64,000 nucleotides of DNA from Chitinophagaceae bacterium (lineage in GTDB: Bacteria > Bacteroidota > Bacteroidia > Chitinophagales > Chitinophagaceae): NCBI GenBank assembly GCA_016720775.1, contig JADKJX010000001.1:1054001-1118000 (forward strand), written 5' to 3'. Position numbers and translations under genes: made by a program. Each line of letters begins with the position of its first letter. Positions within the stretch are counted from its first letter, which is position 1. Shown here one piece after another: positions 62,301 through 64,000 of this stretch. A model generated the notes under the pieces. It was not told where the DNA came from. It saw only the letters and a program-made list of their open reading frames with translations, and did not search any database.

Positions 62301-62388
62301 GGGCTAAAGCCCAGGGGGATATCAATTTCAATTGCCCCGCTCTTAAGAGCGGGGCAATTCATTTATAACTCATTCCGGGCTTTAGCCC
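62301..62388. repeat. Palindromic element (GGGCTAAAGCCC family), copy 6, complete
   Basis: Left arm GGGCTAAAGCCC (62301-62312), core TTGCCCCGCTCTTAAGAGCG..., right arm CGGGCTTTAGCCC (62376-62388). The core differs from the other copies at both sides of the hairpin in a compensating way (GCTCTTAAGAGC against GGCCTTAAGGCC), so the fold is kept. It lies between the alcohol and aldehyde dehydrogenase genes. Confidence 0.88.
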
Positions 62389-62411
62389 AATAGCGCAATT
62401 CTTTACTGTAA

Positions 62412-63311
62412 TCAATACCCCGCTTTCGCCCCGCCGATATTCTCGATCGGGTGCCAGGTGGTTTTTATTTCCTGGAAGTCCATGATGAAGTAAGGAGATT
62501 GCCCGGTAGCATCAGCCCATTTTACTTTATCGTACAGCACAACTCTTTTTACATTCAGGGAAGATTTTTCTTTGATCATTTTTTGAGTTACAGCATCCCC
62601 TTCGCAATAAGCAGTAGCATTTACGTCCATGTGATCAGCAAAGAAGGGAACCAGTTCAGAAACTTTACCGGTAAGGATATTCACCACGCCTCCCGGCAGA
62701 TCAGAGCTGTTGAGCACTTCGGCGAATGTTACTGCACAAAGCGGTTTGGTATGCGAAGCAAGGATGATACAGGTATTTCCGCCGGCGATGATGGGGGCAA
62801 TTACAGAAACCAAACCCAGCAATGAGTCGTTTTGTGGTGCGATGGCCGCCACCACACCGGTTGGCTCAGGAACAGAAAAATTAAAATGCGAGGAAGCTAC
62901 CGGGTTTACTGCACTGAATAGTTGCTGAAATTTATCGCACCAGCCGCTGTAATAAATTAAGCGGTCAATACAAAGGTTCACTTCATTTTCTGCCTGCACT
63001 TTGGTTGACTCCTGTTTCATCAGTTCATCAATGAATTGTGCTTTTCTTCCTTCCAGCATTTCGGCAATGCGGTATAAAATTTGTCCACGGTTAAAAGCTG
63101 CTCTTCCGCTCCATCCGCCAAAAGCGCCACGGGCTGCAACAACAGCGTCACGAAAATCTTTCCTGGAACCAAGACAAACGTTAGCAAGTTTTTCTCCTTT
63201 AGCATTTGTAGCAATATAATATCTACCAGACTCGGTTCTTGGAAATTGTCCCCCGATGTAGAGTTTGTAAGTTTTTAAAACTTCAAGTCTGCTTTCTAAT
63301 GTCTTTGCCAT
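62412..63311 (-). CDS. Short aldehyde dehydrogenase-family protein lacking the catalytic half
   Basis: 299 residues against about 480 for a full enzyme. The N-terminal NAD-binding part is present (YKLYIGGQFPRTESGRYYI; WSGRAAFNRGQILYRIAEML; VAAIAPQNDSLLGLVSVIAP; AEVLNSSDLPGGVVNILTGK), but the catalytic Glu and Cys motifs are absent. The end IENIGGAKAGY is a natural terminus, so this is a stable short form and not a broken gene. Short plus full ALDH pairs occur together in related genomes. The full partner begins beyond the window, with its 3' end at 63869. Confidence 0.82.
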   Translation of the reverse strand: MAKTLESRLEVLKTYKLYIGGQFPRTESGRYYIATNAKGEKLANVCLGSRKDFRDAVVAARGAFGGWSGRAAFNRGQILYRIAEMLEGRKAQFIDELMKQESTKVQAENEVNLCIDRLIYYSGWCDKFQQLFSAVNPVASSHFNFSVPEPTGVVAAIAPQNDSLLGLVSVIAPIIAGGNTCIILASHTKPLCAVTFAEVLNSSDLPGGVVNILTGKVSELVPFFADHMDVNATAYCEGDAVTQKMIKEKSSLNVKRVVLYDKVKWADATGQSPYFIMDFQEIKTTWHPIENIGGAKAGY

Positions 63312-63339
63312 TTTTTTTCGTTTAAAACGTTTAAGCCGT

Positions 63340-63744
63340 TTAATTCGTTTCAGGGTTCTTTTTACGCAAGCCTTTTACATCTGATTTCAGTAGGTAGCTG
63401 ATAAACTTTTGTAACATTGTACTGATTCGAACCACTAACAAGTACAACTCTTCGAATTGTTCCTTGTTTATATATTTTCTGTCTAATGCCCTGTACAATT
63501 GTGACCTTAATTCGCAACATGATCCCTTTGAATATCCCAGAAATAATATGAATTCATTTTTTGTTCCTCTTTCAAAACCCTCAGCTATGTTATCCATAAT
63601 CGACCCTGAAGACCCTTCAATCTGTCCAATTAATCTGAAATTTCTTTTTAAAGCATCACCGTCAATGATTTGCCCTAATTTATCACATAACTCCCTACTT
63701 ACTTTCCATACATCTAAGTCCTCAAACCTTTTAATAGTTGCCAT
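63340..63744 (-). CDS. S23-type four-helix-bundle protein
   Basis: 134 residues from ATG 63744 (MATIKRFEDLDVWKVSRELC); the 49 residues of the longer frame upstream come from flanking repeats. Family marks are FEDLDVWKVSRELCDKLG, QIEGSSGSIMDNIAEGFERG, KNEFILFLGYSKGSCCELRS and LLVVRISTMLQKFISYL. These proteins were first found encoded by intervening sequences in 23S rRNA genes, but free copies are common in Bacteroidota. This one lies between the two members of an aldehyde dehydrogenase pair, flanked by inverted repeats, as a likely insertion. Confidence 0.88.
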   Translation of the reverse strand: MATIKRFEDLDVWKVSRELCDKLGQIIDGDALKRNFRLIGQIEGSSGSIMDNIAEGFERGTKNEFILFLGYSKGSCCELRSQLYRALDRKYINKEQFEELYLLVVRISTMLQKFISYLLKSDVKGLRKKNPETN

Positions 63745-63745
63745 G

Positions 63746-63877
63746 TGGAACGTTTCAAGGTTTAAAAATCGTTTAAAAATGTTTAAGTCGTTAGGATCTA
63801 ATTGCCGGAGAAAGAAGTTATTTTTCTCAACCCTTAAACGTCTTAAACCTTGAAACGATTGAAACGTTTTAAACGAT
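63746..63877. repeat. Inverted repeat flanking the S23-type gene
   Basis: AACGTTTCAAGGTTTAA (from 63747) and TTAAACCTTGAAACGATT (about 63843-63860) form inverted arms. Related words (CGTTTAAAACGTTTAAGCC) occur on the other side of the gene at 63319-63350. The right end overlaps the stop of the next aldehyde dehydrogenase. Confidence 0.65.
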
Positions 63878-64000
63878 ATTAACATACGCATTCAATCCAT
63901 GCACACCACCCTCTCTTCCGTATCCACTTTCTTTGTATCCGCCGAATGGTGAACCTGGATCAAATTTGTTGAACGTATTTGCCCAAACAACACCCGCCCT
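63869..64000 (-). CDS. Aldehyde dehydrogenase, 3' end only (rest beyond the window)
   Basis: The last 43 codons of a full-length ALDH on the minus strand: RAGVVWANTFNKFDPGSPFG, then GYKESGYGREGGVHGLNAYV and the TAA stop at 63869-63871. The N-T-F-N and PFGGYKESG words are standard C-terminal ALDH motifs. It would be the full-length partner of the short ALDH at 62412-63311. Confidence 0.9.
   Translation of the reverse strand, partial: RAGVVWANTFNKFDPGSPFGGYKESGYGREGGVHGLNAYVNIV

Overview
The window reads as chromosomal DNA of a Bacteroidota bacterium, most likely from the Chitinophagaceae or a close relative. The supporting signs are a type IX secretion (Por) sorting tail, TAnnTTTG-type -7 promoter boxes, TonB-type outer-membrane beta-barrel proteins with a CarboxypepD-like N-terminus, S74-chaperoned 'tail fibre' surface proteins, a Bacteroidota-type long SecA, AT-rich spacers and few Shine-Dalgarno sites. 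The family placement is inference. No rRNA, tRNA, CRISPR array or transposase was seen.

Region by region. 1-0.6 kb: 3' part of fmt. 0.7-11.8 kb: a minus-strand block of secreted surface proteins (a DUF1566-like protein, two S74-chaperoned repeat fibres, a T9SS-sorted repeat protein), one decayed fibre gene and a stand-alone LytTR regulator. Four of these genes share one promoter architecture, an inverted repeat 21-23 nt upstream of a TAnnTTTG-like box. 12-14.5 kb: a divergent TPR histidine kinase and NarL-type response regulator. 14.6-34 kb: mostly housekeeping and small accessory genes (NamZ-type muramidase, FKBP isomerase, broken pepT and ClC genes, WYL regulator with DinB protein, MORN protein, Nramp-like transporter, SPFH protein, ExbB/ExbD, prmC, ribD, YigZ, TPR protein, methyltransferase). 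34-36.4 kb: 3-hydroxyacyl-CoA and glutaryl-CoA-type acyl-CoA dehydrogenases. 36.6-38.8 kb: ECF sigma operon with a membrane protein and a DUF4097-like protein. 39.3-40 kb: XRE regulator and membrane protein with palindromic operators. 40-43.7 kb: SGNH hydrolase, metallophosphoesterase, pyrF and a PaiB-like protein. 43.7-50.2 kb: a divergent kynurenine (tryptophan) catabolic cluster: kmo, kynU, RidA and aldehyde dehydrogenase on minus; 3-hydroxyanthranilate dioxygenase and ACMSD on plus. 50.2-57.4 kb: GDPD lipoprotein, scpB, atpG, a large outer-membrane beta-barrel protein and two small envelope proteins. 57.6-61 kb: secA. 61-64 kb: zinc alcohol dehydrogenase, and an aldehyde dehydrogenase pair separated by an S23-type four-helix-bundle gene.

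Three themes cut across the genes. (1) At least six copies of a roughly 60-90 bp palindromic element (arms GGGCTAAAGCCC/GGGCTTTAGCCC, core hairpin around CCTTAAGG) sit between genes, with three in or beside the kynurenine operon. Other repeat families also fill spacers, and an arm of one is read as coding sequence inside kmo. (2) Reading frames are broken in secA, the Nramp-like gene, ClC, pepT and the T9SS-sorted gene, several of them at homopolymers or short direct repeats. With the noisy region 7.4-8.6 kb and its 61-nt G/C-only tract, this suggests residual assembly error as much as true gene decay. (3) The surface-fibre locus with its shared operator and nearby regulators is the best candidate for an undescribed regulated system.
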